From contig CAIIXF020000008.1 in assembly GCA_903813345.2 (NCBI GenBank), positions 36,170,867 to 36,234,866 of the forward strand: a stretch of 64,000 bases of DNA, given 5' to 3'. The number at the start of each line of letters is the position of its first letter. Position 1 is the first letter of the stretch. This document shows, one piece after another, positions 11,301 to 19,500 of this stretch. Under the pieces are notes generated by a model. That model ran no database searches and was not told the DNA's origin. It saw nothing but the letters and a program-made list of their open reading frames with translations. This DNA comes from Owenia fusiformis (lineage: Eukaryota; Annelida; Polychaeta; Sabellida; Oweniidae). The position numbers and the translations under genes are program-made.

Positions 11301-12141
11301 ATTATACTGTTATATATAAAGTATACTAGTGATAATCCATGCCACTTGGTGAAGTCACAAAAACTTGTAAGAGGATTACAGGAAGTCTAGAAGTAGTTCC
11401 GGCAAGAAAAATGGTGGACATGAAATATTTATCAGAAACTATGGTTTGAGCTTTATCATACTCTTAACAATGCAAGAAGAGCACATTTTCATGCTCCCTC
11501 GATGTTCCTTGGTAAGGTAAGATGATTTGTGGAAATTTTGGATTCTTGCAAATGTTTGACTGTTGCAAGGCTACTCCTTCAAACTTTCAAAAATTAGCCT
11601 CATTTCACGGTCTTAATGTTAGCTTTGGGGACCCATGCACCTCCAATTCATAGTTATAAAAAATGCGTTTAAAAGTGAAGTTTTCTTGACTTGTCTCTTT
11701 AGTCAGGAAATGCATTCACATATAAGGAAAACAGAACACGAAATTGTGTGACTTTGTCAAAAATATATGGCTGCCATTTTTTTGTACATTTCATTAAGTT
11801 AACGGTTACCTTAACCAAACTAACATAAAAATATTAGACTAACAACAACTAAAATTCTGAAGTAATGAAGGAGGAATGATGGTTGCATATCTATAGACTT
11901 TGGGAAATCTCCTCATCTGATTGCCAAATGAGATTGAGATGTGATTTATCATCTGTAAAAATTTGAAGTGAGTATTTAGCTTTTTCGTGCTGACTTTGCA
12001 CCATTATATTCTGCTTGAGGTTAATACCATACTTACATTGGACGATGTGCATATTGGTGCAATTGCAACCAATTCCTGACTAGATATTTTCGAAGAAATA
12101 CTAAAGAAATTCCAAATACACTTTCTAAAGATGACCGCCAT
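2140..12141 (-). CDS. BCKDHA: Branched-chain 2-oxoacid dehydrogenase E1 alpha subunit, nine exons
   Basis: Coding exons on the minus strand: 12141-12037, 10267-10061, 9666-9471, 8094-7933, 7474-7330, 6269-6208, 4454-4313, 3649-3478 and 2316-2140. All introns are GT-AG, phases agree throughout, and the 1368-nt CDS gives 455 residues (human precursor 445). The product is the thiamine-diphosphate-dependent decarboxylase alpha chain of the mitochondrial matrix complex that oxidises the 2-oxoacids of leucine, isoleucine and valine; it works as an alpha2-beta2 tetramer with BCKDHB. Visible hallmarks: [16 protein letters not shown] and [10 protein letters not shown] (exon 3), cofactor motif GDG at about 245-247 with NN at about 274-275, and phosphorylation loop [14 protein letters not shown] with Ser345 and Ser355 at the positions used by BCKD kinase in mammals. 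Odd features: a minisatellite copying the exon 3 donor and a partial exon 4 duplication. Strong amino-acid match to the family; only exon 1 rests on context. Confidence 0.97.
2330..2510 (-). repeat. GTGGTGACAT-family copy in BCKDHA intron 8
   Basis: On the minus strand this shows phrases shared with copies at 24-112, 49443-49585 and 56412-56545: AGTCTCCAACTTTTCTGTAG, TTTGGTGGTCGGCGTTCAGG and the GTCATGACATATTATTG end. It is degraded and lacks core repeats. Confidence 0.5.
2779..2985 (-). repeat. Core units of the GTGGTGACAT family, reverse orientation
   Basis: Two copies, about 127 bp apart, of a unit containing AGCAAGTTGAAAAAAGACC and TTTTGACC/GGTCATTGAAGGTCAAA. Their reverse complement matches the core repeats at 21130-21400 and 33950-34165. 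Confidence 0.6.
3478..3649 (-). CDS. BCKDHA: BCKDHA exon 8, phosphorylation loop
   Basis: Encodes [40 protein letters not shown] and [17 protein letters not shown]. The [14 protein letters not shown] loop carries the two serines phosphorylated by BCKD kinase in mammals, so kinase control is likely conserved. Two AG dinucleotides occur at the acceptor; only the upstream one preserves frame. Donor ATG|GTGAGA. Confidence 0.97.
4313..4454 (-). CDS. BCKDHA: BCKDHA exon 7
   Basis: Encodes [33 protein letters not shown] and [14 protein letters not shown]. This aligns with the family segment ARGPGYGI...RVDGND.FAVYNATK..R. The final arginine codon is split AG|A with exon 8. Donor GTAGCA is weak but the only one that keeps phase. 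Confidence 0.95.
4530..4665. repeat. CpG-rich short repeat cluster
   Basis: A local island of repeated CGGTGCCGAAAC-like words in both orientations (GCCGTTTCGGCACC, GGTTTCGGTGCC, ACGGTGTCGAAACGGTGCC). It is unlike the surrounding AT-rich intron and capable of several overlapping hairpins. Origin unknown. A G-rich imperfect repeat (GGTGGGGTAGA words) follows at 4731-4792. Confidence 0.5.
5905..6075 (+). repeat. GTGGGTGCAAATTTTCAGGTGGG family copy
   Basis: Shares AGTGTTCTC, ATTCTCATTTTCACAATTCA, AAGTGGGTNCAA and TTTTCAGGTGGGTGCAA with copies at 29910-30090 (+), 37505-37660 (-) and 39955-40105 (-). A related degraded block lies at 34190-34330. An interspersed repeat of unknown class in intron 6 of BCKDHA. 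Confidence 0.55.
6208..6269 (-). CDS. BCKDHA: BCKDHA exon 6
   Basis: A 62-nt exon too short to stand out as an ORF. It encodes [21 protein letters not shown]. The NN completes the GDG...NN cofactor motif begun in exon 5. Acceptor TTTCAG and donor GTATGT are both consensus. Confidence 0.96.
7330..7474 (-). CDS. BCKDHA: BCKDHA exon 5, cofactor-binding motif
   Basis: Encodes [34 protein letters not shown] and [22 protein letters not shown] is the start of the thiamine-diphosphate/Mg binding motif. Ends with TG of the cysteine codon completed by exon 6. A short inverted-repeat element ends about 26 nt upstream of the acceptor. Confidence 0.97.
7503..7665. repeat. TACAGTAAAACCTG-family element beside BCKDHA exon 5
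   Basis: Begins TATACAGTTAAACCTGTATC and contains AAAAGTGTTCAGATTAACAG and TGTTCTCATTGAG as in the copy at 34670-34866. Its terminus is about 26 nt upstream of the exon 5 acceptor, so most of the 3' end of intron 4 derives from this element. Confidence 0.6.
7933..8094 (-). CDS. BCKDHA: BCKDHA exon 4
   Basis: Encodes [37 protein letters not shown] and [16 protein letters not shown], matching the conserved block around GKGRQMPVHYG and SSPLATQ in mammals. Entry phase completes GGT with the last base of exon 3; exit phase leaves one G completed by exon 5. The 5' part of this exon plus its acceptor is tandemly duplicated at 8107-8237. Confidence 0.96.
8107..8385 (-). pseudogene. Tandem partial copies of BCKDHA exon 4 with acceptor
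   Basis: At 8110-8237 there is a near-identical copy of the first part of exon 4 and its acceptor (TTTTCTAGGTGTGTTAACATGG on the minus strand). It encodes [20 protein letters not shown] through MPVHYGS and then breaks at GGATCC with no donor. Shorter fragments holding only the acceptor and first 20 or so exon bases follow at 8243-8282 and, more diverged, at 8346-8385. These lie in intron 3 and cannot act as complete exons, but they supply extra 3' splice sites. Confidence 0.85.
8585..8672 (+). repeat. Dispersed repeat shared with the window's right end
   Basis: The phrases ATCTATAGGGAGTGACAAAAT, AAGCAAAATGTATAA and TCTATTCCTTACTA recur in the same order at 63935-64000. Class unknown; the second copy runs off the window. 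Confidence 0.5.
8935..9497 (-). repeat. 70-bp minisatellite made from BCKDHA exon 3 end and donor
   Basis: Eight units of about 70 bp. The unit closest to exon 3 is the real exon end, and seven further copies follow in intron 3. On the minus strand each copy reads TGGTGTTTGGTCAATACAGG, GAAGCAG, then GTACAAC or GTATAAC and a roughly 40-bp intron segment. Donor GT dinucleotides fall at 9470-9469 (real) and about 9400, 9330, 9260, 9191, 9121, 9051 and 8988 (copies). Minus-strand ORFs across here merely read the repeat. Confidence 0.93.
9471..9666 (-). CDS. BCKDHA: BCKDHA exon 3
   Basis: Sixty-five codons plus one base. It begins [20 protein letters not shown] and contains [18 protein letters not shown] and [13 protein letters not shown], all highly conserved in the family. 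The glycine codon is split with exon 4. The last 27 bases and the donor GTACAAC are repeated seven more times immediately downstream (8935-9470). Confidence 0.97.
10061..10267 (-). CDS. BCKDHA: BCKDHA exon 2
   Basis: Sixty-nine codons, phase 0 at both ends. The first half ([16 protein letters not shown]...) is a variable linker. The second half includes [20 protein letters not shown] and DPSQDPK, aligning with the conserved segment of the E1 alpha family that reads PIYRVMD...INPSEDP in mammals. Confidence 0.93.
10803..11810. mobile_element. 1-kb foldback element with TTAA target duplication
   Basis: Flanked by TTAA at 10799-10802 and 11811-11814. Left end GGTAACGCTTAAGTTAA and right end TTAACGGTTACC are inverted. 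The two arms, each roughly 420 bp (10803 to about 11230 and about 11395 to 11810), are inverted copies of each other. For example, TTACCTTACCAAGGAAC at about 11097 mirrors GTTCCTTGGTAAGGTAA at about 11504. No ORF. TTAA duplication points to a piggyBac- or Kolobok-related non-autonomous DNA element. It lies in BCKDHA intron 1. Confidence 0.85.
12037..12141 (-). CDS. BCKDHA: BCKDHA exon 1, predicted mitochondrial transit peptide
   Basis: Thirty-five codons starting [18 protein letters not shown]. There is no acidic residue before Glu23, and the segment has scattered Arg/Lys and many Ser and hydrophobic residues, as expected for a cleaved matrix-targeting sequence. It ends in phase 0 at a consensus donor (AAT|GTAAGT), which matches the phase-0 acceptor of exon 2. 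The ATG sits in AAAATGGC context. Transit peptides are poorly conserved, so the call rests on position, phase and composition. Confidence 0.75.
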
Positions 12142-12150
12142 TTTGAATGA

Positions 12151-12159
12151 TCACGTGAC
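12151..12159. promoter_or_regulatory. TCACGTGAC E-box next to BCKDHA start codon
   Basis: A palindromic CACGTG core with flanking T/A, 10 bp upstream of the BCKDHA ATG. It resembles the M/E-box bound by bHLH-ZIP factors (USF, TFE3/TFEB, MAX). Proximity to a mitochondrial housekeeping gene makes a promoter role plausible; binding is inferred. Confidence 0.35.
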
Positions 12160-12645
12160 GTGAAATAAAAAATCTTAATTTCTTAGGTTTATCAAAATAC
12201 GTCCTTTTTGAGCTTTTCAAATTAATGATTCTCAGAAGATCCTCTAAGTATAACAAAATATTTCATTTTGAAGCACATTCTTTACCGAAATATTAACGAA
12301 TTTAGCAAAATATACAAAAATTATATTGGTACAAATCGTGGTCATGTGACTTGTAAGGTCAGCTGACCTAATTCTGAAATCTAATTGGTTCATAAATTGT
12401 CAACATATATGGATAAAATTATGGAATCCATCTCGAAAAATCTCCTGGAATAAGTTGGATTAATTACAAAGTTAGACTATTTGGATTTTACTTGAAGGTG
12501 TACATATTATGCTGACTGCACAAGGTAGGATATAGAATTGTTATTTTAACCACATCTTGTGTATTTACTGAGATATCGAGCTGTAAATGTAGCCCATAGA
12601 ATTCATTGATTCTGAGTCTGACTGAGACAGAAAGCTGCAGCAGAA

Positions 12646-12773
12646 ATGATGAGATCTATTTTCCAATATCTTTGGTATCTCTTTAGCAAGGGATTTCTTA
12701 TACCATTAAGTTCTTTCATTGAAGACATTGAAGCAAGAGATACAGATTATGATCTTGATCTTAGGGTCAAGGT
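12646..12773 (+). CDS. Possible first exon of an unidentified gene, head-to-head with BCKDHA
   Basis: An ORF starting MMRSIFQYLWYLFSKGFL with an acidic continuation (EDIEARDTDYDLDLRVK). It opens about 500 bp from the BCKDHA start on the opposite strand and remains open to the Mutator-like insertion at 12834. No homologue recognised, no continuation found, and the donor near 12774 (GTTTTC) is poor. It could be chance. Confidence 0.15.
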
Positions 12774-13067
12774 TTTCCAGAGAAGGCCATGGCCTATTTT
12801 CACCTCATCTTCAGACTACATTGCAAATACTACGGCTTTGTATAAAAAACCTCCTACCTCATACCCACCTACCCACATACGTGGGACATGATACAGTCTT
12901 TGAAGGGTTCGATCTTAGTTTATTAAATCTTACTACTTTTTGCAAGGCCTGACTTCGTCGCTAAGATGCTAAATATAAGAGTTAGCTGACGTTTGGGAGT
13001 CTGACTTACCTTCTAAAGGTTAGAACCCGAATCTTAATGAAACCATATCACCTTTGTTCCGTCAACC

Positions 13068-13130
13068 ATGGAGCATTTGCCACAACATCCAAGAGGTAAA
13101 TCATGGACCGAGAAAATGAATGATTTCCTT
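13068..13130 (+). other. ATG-plus-splice-donor segment just inside the MULE left TIR
   Basis: Beginning five bases inside the inverted repeat is ACCATGG (strong initiation context), then 21 codons (MEHLPQHPRGKSWTEKMN...) ending at CTT|GTAAGT, a perfect donor. No family recognised. It may be the first exon of a former MULE gene or a captured host exon. Confidence 0.3.
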
Positions 13131-13707
13131 GTAAGTTCCGGAAGTTTCAATATGAAAAATTACCGAACATATATGAAAACCGAATATTTGTTCGTTGTTT
13201 TCACGATTTACAGGTTCGTATGTTCTTCAATGTTTTGGTCTAAATTATAAAGCATCACCAACAGGTCTTACTCTATTAATCGACTAATACAGCAGACGGC
13301 TCATATTTCTACGTAGCATTTCGTTCAGACAAATAGTGGGACTGTAGATCACGCAGTTTCGTTCGTTGCGTACTTCACTCGAAATTGGTAATTTTATATT
13401 GGCTACTTCACTTAGCTTGGCGGATGTAGAACATTGCTTAATATTCTTTTGCCATTCTTTTAATTTTCACACCAGACATGCTTGGTTGACACGTCAACAA
13501 AGTAAAGTTCAAGGGTCAATGCGTTCAGCGGTGGCGGTAGGCATATATTTTTGTGAGTCATCATGACTCAGGTAGTTTCAAAAAAGTGAGTCACAAGAAA
13601 AAAAGTTGAGTCAAAGCTATAAAAGTGTTTTTCTTGAGTAAAAATGCATACAAAATGTAGAAACCACATACAAAATCTATTTTTTGATTTTGTGCATACC
13701 TTTTTAT

Positions 13708-15355
13708 GTCCCCACCACATAGTGTGGGGCCATATTGTCGGCCTAGGCGCGTCCGTCTGTCTGTCCGTACGTCCGTCTGTCCGTCCGTCCGTCTGTCCGT
13801 ACGTCCGGGAGTTTTCTCCAAAACCGCTACAGATATCACCTTCAAATTTTCAGGGATAACTTATGAGTGCATACAGATGTGGATGAAAAAATTTTAACTC
13901 GATACCTACTTCCTGTCGGCCATTTTGAAGTCAAATGCTAAAATCCTTGTCTGCAAACTTTAAGAAAAACGACTTCAAAGTTGCTTTTAAAACTTTAACA
14001 TCTTGTTCAGCTCACTTCATTCTAGATCTGATTAGGTTTTGGACCTGTTAGCTCAGTCATGTCAGCCATTTTGAATGTCTTAAGAAAAGTTAGCGCTCGA
14101 TAATACTTTGAATCATATTGAATGGTGTTTTTGACTTTTCATACTTTAACTATTTAGTAGCTTTATAAATAATTTCAGATGTACTTTGTTGTAAAAGCCT
14201 ATGTTATTGTTAACAGTAGTTATATGTGATAATTTTGTAAGAAGAAATCAGCAAAAACACATAATCACTTTTTTATTGTCGGCCATTTTGGATTTTCCGT
14301 CCTAAAATCTTGTCTGTGAAGTCTTGTCTACGTGTTTTCAGGTGAACCGTTTGGTGGATCAATTTCAAATTTTCAGGGATGATTCTTAGTATAAAAATCT
14401 AGATCTGATTTGTTTTTTGGCATTCTGGGTAAATGTCAAGGCAGCCATTTTGGATTTTCTGTCCTAAAATCTTGTCTGTAAAGTCTTGTCTACGCGTTTT
14501 CAGGTGAACCGTTTGGTAGATCAATTTCAAATTTTCAGAGATGATTCTTAGTATGAAAATGTAGAACTGATTAGTTTTTTGGCAATCAGGGCAAATGTCA
14601 AGGCAGCCATTTTGGATTTTCTGTCCTAAAATCTTGTCTGTAAAGTCTTGTCTATGCATTTCCAGGTGAACCGTTCTGTAGATCAATTTCAAATTTTTAG
14701 GGATGATTCTTAGTATGAAAATCTAGATCTGATTAGTTTTTTGGCATTCTGGATAAATGTCAAGGCAGCCATTTTGGATTTTCCGTCTTAAAATCTTGCC
14801 TGTAAAGTCTTGTCTATGCGTTTTTAGGTGAACCGTTTGGTAGATCAATTTCAAATTTTCAGGGATGATTCTTAGTGTGAAAATCTACATCTGATTAGTT
14901 TTTTGGCATTCTGTGTAAATGTCATGGCAGCCATTTTGGATTTTCTGTCCTAAAATCTTGTCTGTAAAGTCTTGTCTACGTGTTTTCAGGTGAACCATTT
15001 GGTAGATCGATGTCATATTTTCAGGGATGATTCTTAGTATGAAAATCTAGGAACAGATTCGTTTTTTGACATTCTGGGTAAATGTCAAGGCAGCCATTTT
15101 GCATTTTCCATCCTAAAATCTTGTCTGTAAAGTCTTGTTTACATGTTTTCTAGTTAACTGTGTGACGGATCAATTAAAAATTTTCAGGGGTGGTTCTTAG
15201 TTTGAAAATCTAGAACTGACTAATTTTTGGCATTCTGGGTAAATTTTAAGGTGGCCATTTTGGATTTTCCGTCCTCAAATTGTGTTGGTAAAGTCTTGTC
15301 TACTCATTTTCAGGATAACCATTTGGTGGGATCACCCATTGGTGGGGACATTTTG
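13708..15355 (-). mobile_element. Hairpin/162-bp tandem-core element nested in the MULE
   Basis: On the minus strand: a start near GTACAAAATGTCCCCACC (15355), seven tandem units with a period of 161-163 bp (GCCATTTTGG anchors at about 14282, 14444, 14606, 14768, 14930, 15093 and 15254) plus diverged units to 13900, then a tetranucleotide tract of ACGG/ACAG words (13746-13808), and a terminal hairpin CCCCAC-CACATAGT-GTGGGG at 13709-13728. Order of core repeats, ACGG/ACAG microsatellite and terminal stem-loop matches the pearl-type, Helitron-associated elements of bivalves and other invertebrates. No ORF. Confidence 0.75.
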
Positions 15356-16721
15356 TACACATTTGTGTTCTTGTATTGTACTCTTATAGCACATTAACAA
15401 TTAATTAATTAGGCAATTGCAAGAAAAATGTCACTATTAATCATCTGATTATCTGGTCCAGCGAGTCATGGGTGTGAATGGAGTGGGAGAGGAGTTTCTC
15501 CCTGTGTGGAGTTACACAAATTGGGGTCAAAGCGTTTCATGTTGAAATTCAACATTTTTGCAATAATTCCAAAGTCTAAAACGGCAATATAAGTCCGACC
15601 ACAATACTGGGCATCATTTAAATTGAATACGGTAGAATCTTGTATTTACAGCTGATCAAATGAAACCGAAAGTAGCTTTGTTTTCATACCTAATTTATCA
15701 TCATTACCCCCCTTAATGTGCCATCGACTGGATTTTCATGTGCCCATTATCTATCTTCATAGGATCAGCTTCAGATCTAGTGAATCGAAGATCTTAACTT
15801 GAGGGAGTTAATTGAAAATACTTGGTGAAAACTTACGATAGATCGGTCACTGTGAGCACCATTGATAAACCTACTGCGCATTACATCTGCGCATGCTGAT
15901 GAAGGGGACGGCTCAAGGAAACTTGCTAACTTAGCGAAGGAATTTTGCGAACTTGCGAAGGAAACTAAAGGTTCGTAAATCTAGCGTGTGAACATTCAAG
16001 GGAAGATTTTATGCGGTAATTTAGATAAATATACGATCACTAAAATCCTTAGAAGGGAGTATGAAATTAATAAATTATTGTTCAATGTTATGTTCGTTTT
16101 ATTGCATTTTTGATACGCCCCTAGCAACGTGCTTCACGAGATAAACAAATCGAGGGATCGATCAATGTTTTCAAGTTTATCATTGAATCTGAATCACAGG
16201 GCTTTAAAAATTATAAAAAAATACCGAAATGAGAAAATGATCGGTAGGAAGGAGGCTCGATTGCGCTGAACGAAATGTTAGATTTCCGGAATTAGCAAAA
16301 TTATAAATTTGATCAATCACGTATAGGGATCAATTTAACCAAGTAGTCTACCAAGCGGGTATTTTGCATGTGAAACAAACGTGCGTCAGAAAGACTCGGT
16401 AGACAATGAATATTTGCGTCAGAGTTGCAAAAATGTGAGTAAAAAACGTAAAAAATTGCGTTAACGCCACCTCTGGCGTTATTTCGTGATAACTACAACG
16501 CCTTCCCGAAAGTCAACATTGATGAAAAATGAAAAAGTCGGAAAAGCATAATTTCTATCAAATGCTATGTTTATGCATCATCATCGACGCAACAAAGGTG
16601 ATATGATTTCATTAAGATTCGGGTTCTAACCTTTAGAAGGTAAGTCAGACTCCCAAACGTCAGCTAACTCTTATATTTAGCATGTTAGCGACGAAGTCAG
16701 GCCTTGCAAAAAGTAGTAGTT

Positions 16722-17010
16722 CATGATGAATTATAGATGCATTTGTAACGACCCTTGATAGCAAGTTGCTACTACATCCCAGCTGGGTTCGATTCCTTCT
16801 TGGGGCATCAAATTTAGCTTTTCTTTCAATTTCTTTATCTGGCTTGTTGGACCTATGCTCGCGGTCGTTAGTTATTTATTCCCCCGGGACGCCCTCGGGT
16901 CATTACACATTAAAATGCATCCATGTGCCTTTATTTATGGATCTGTCATCTGTCTAGTCATAAAATAAAGCCGGAATTGTAGAAATGTTAATAATTTGAG
17001 CTATTTTGAG
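16722..17010 (+). mobile_element. SINE-like insertion in the MULE right TIR
   Basis: Comparison with the left TIR shows about 290 bp of extra sequence here. It contains GGTTCGATTCC (16788-16798), a good RNA polymerase III B-box, preceded at a suitable distance by TAGCAAGTTGC, a weak A-box. A tRNA-derived SINE is the simplest reading; no poly-A or short-repeat tail is clear. Confidence 0.45.
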
Positions 17011-17419
17011 ATTTAATAATCTTTAAAATTGAACCCTTCAATGACTGTATCATGTTCCACGTAGGTGGGTAGGTGGGTATGAGGTAGGAGGTTTTTTATA
17101 CAAAGCCAAATACTACAACTGCAATCTGTGCTTTTTTACTGTATAATACGTGTAAATGTATTCCTAAGCAGTAACTTGTGCTGGTTTAGAATTGATTCAT
17201 GTAGCGGGTCTTGGAGGTTGCATTTGTTACAGACTATAGAGAGACTGTGCTAATGCATTGATGTATCGATGAATCGAGGGACTCGGCTAGGTACATTTAT
17301 TTATGAAGAACGATCTGTAGTTTTGTTTATACATGTATGTCTTAAGTGTAACCTTTTAGTTTTTCCCTAGCCTTTGAAGCATAATTTATAGCTGTGATTA
17401 ATTATTGTTGTTATCATGT

Positions 17420-18190
17420 CATGAGATGATATGTCAAAAAAGGAATGTGATATGCAGCAATCTGTGATATGCCAAGACATTGTGAGGTATAGGTGGCAGC
17501 ATATAGCAGGGTATGATAATATGTGTAGCGGTGTATGTGAGTTTAATGTGATACTACATAGCAGGGTATGTTGGAAGGCTAAAATGGTAATGTGTAACAG
17601 CGTATATTAATGAGGTTGAAATGATAATGTGTAGCAGGGTATATTGTAAGGTTAACATGAGAGTGTGTGGCAGGGTATATTATGAGGTTAACACGGTCGT
17701 GTGTGGCAGGGTATATTATGAGGTCATCATGATAATGGGCAGCAGGGCATATTATGAGGTTAATATGAGAGTGTTTGGAAGGGTACATTATGAGGTCATC
17801 ATGATAATGTGCAGTAGGGCATATTATGAGGTTAACATGAGAGTGTGTGTCAGGGTATATTATGAGGTTAACATGATATTATGTGGCAGGGTATGTTATA
17901 AGGTTCAGATGGTAGTATGTAGCAGGGCATATTGTGAGGTTAACATGGTGAATGCAGCAGGGCATATTTTGAGATTAAAGTAATATTGTGTGGCAGGGTA
18001 CATTATGAGGTTAACATGATAATATAGATCAGGGCATATTGTGAGGTTAGTATCAGCGTGTAGCAGGGCATATTATGAGGTTAACATGATAGTGTTTGGC
18101 AGGGTAGGTATATTAAGAGGTTATCATGATGGGAATATTATGAGGTTAACACAGTAGTGTATAGCAGGGCACATTGTGAGGTTATAAAAT
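17420..18190. repeat. Minisatellite, about 36-bp unit
   Basis: Around twenty diverged units of GTGTGGCAGGGTATATTATG, AGGTTAACATGATA. Open frames across it (for example 17621-17983) are repeat read-through with no gene-like composition. Confidence 0.9.
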
Positions 18191-19195
18191 AAATACCCTA
18201 CTCTGTAGTGAGTGAGCACCTACCTATATACTGAAGATTTTTTCTTGGAAAAGAATGTACAATGGTTTTACATATCTAGGGAAATCAAAACAAACAGTAC
18301 TTCAGGTCATTTTGAAATAACTGTTTTAGTATGATGGCCCTGGAATAGTGGTTTACTGTCAAATATAAAATGTGAACCATGGAAAACCTTAAATGCATTT
18401 GGCCAATCAAATCAATGCTTTAGTAAAGAATAGTAAATTGCATAAGGCATCATAAGACAGTGTCAAAGTAATTTATAGGAAACTTATGAATTGGGCCAAG
18501 GGTGTGAGAAATGTTGAACTCTATCGATCAAGGAGGCTTTGGCTATTGTGATAAAATGTCAGGAACGTTAAGTCAATTTCAGATCTTTTTGAGAGATTGG
18601 ATAACTAGGCTAAACACATATTTTCCATTATTGTGTTTAATTGTTTGTGCTAAAATAATTCACACAGAACTTAGTTAATGTTTGCGGGGCTTGAAAATAC
18701 CATTGCCAGTGTAGTTGTTTGCCACTTTAAGACTTCAAAGACAAGCTAACTGGAATTTTCACTAGTGAGTGCTTTGTGCTGTGTTGGAATATTCTTATGA
18801 AATAACCAACAAACCTTGGGTTACCCATTAATTCTAAAATCATTTTCTAAATTGTTCACCCAAGAACATTATTGAAATTCAAACGGTTCAGTTTTTAAAG
18901 CAGCATTATATTCTAGGTAATGGAAAGTCTATTGTTTAGTATACAGCTATCTGATGGGAGCAAATTACTTCCTGGAAATTAGCCAGTAAGTTATTTTGGC
19001 ACTGTGCAAAAATGTTAGTTTGAGCCTTGGTTTGTTCATTGTCTAATTATGAATCTAGAGAATGAAATATCTGACATGAAGGTATCAATTGTTGAAAAAT
19101 ATAATCCCAAAGGGCACAATTGCTCAACTTTTGCTCAATTTTTTAGATTTAAAATGATTATTTGATTCCAGAGAATATAGACCCAGAAAATCTAC
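18190..19195. other. Intergenic, nothing recognised
   Basis: AT-rich DNA with no ORF of note, no repeat structure found by eye and no RNA gene. Confidence 0.5.
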
Positions 19196-19500
19196 ATTTT
19201 TTGCTTATAAGGACAGTACAAATCATGGAACTACATTTTCTGCTACAAATCATGAAACTACATTTTCTGCCTATAAGGACAGTACAAATCATGAAACTAC
19301 ATTTTCTGCTTATAAATACAGTTCAAACATGAAACTACATTTTCTGCTTTCAAACATGAAACTACATTTTCTGCCTATAAGGACAGTATAAATCATAAAA
19401 CTACATTTTCTGCTTATAAATACAGTATAAATCATGAAACTACATTTTCTGCTTATAAATACAGTACAAATCATGAAACTATATTTTCTGCCATAAAGTA
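19195..19500. repeat. Minisatellite, about 38-bp unit
   Basis: About eight units of AATCATGAAACTACATTTTC, TGCTTATAAGGACAGTAC with length variation; a single related phrase also occurs at 28257-28280. Confidence 0.88.

Larger units (their letters stand above)
12142..12833. other. BCKDHA upstream region
   Basis: Non-coding sequence between BCKDHA and the Mutator-like element. It contains the E-box at 12151-12159 and a possible first exon on the opposite strand at 12646-12773. AT-rich, with no TATA box clearly placed. Confidence 0.5.
12834..17107. mobile_element. Mutator-like element (MULE), non-autonomous, 4.27 kb
   Basis: Exact 9-bp target duplication AAATACTAC at 12825-12833 and 17108-17116. 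Long terminal inverted repeats: left 12834-13063 (begins GGCTTTGTATAAAAAACC), right about 16586-17107, lengthened by a roughly 290-bp insertion. The TIRs share GGTAAGTCAGACTCCCAAAC and AACGTCAGCTAACTCTTATA over their inner parts. TIR length and 9-bp duplication are the defining marks of the Mutator superfamily. No transposase ORF is visible, so it would need a partner in trans. The interior carries an element with a 162-bp tandem core (13708-15355), and the right TIR a SINE-like insertion. Confidence 0.88.

Noticed and set aside
17621-17983. 120-codon ORF
   Set aside because: It is a read-through of the 36-bp minisatellite on the plus strand; the overlapping minus frame is open too.
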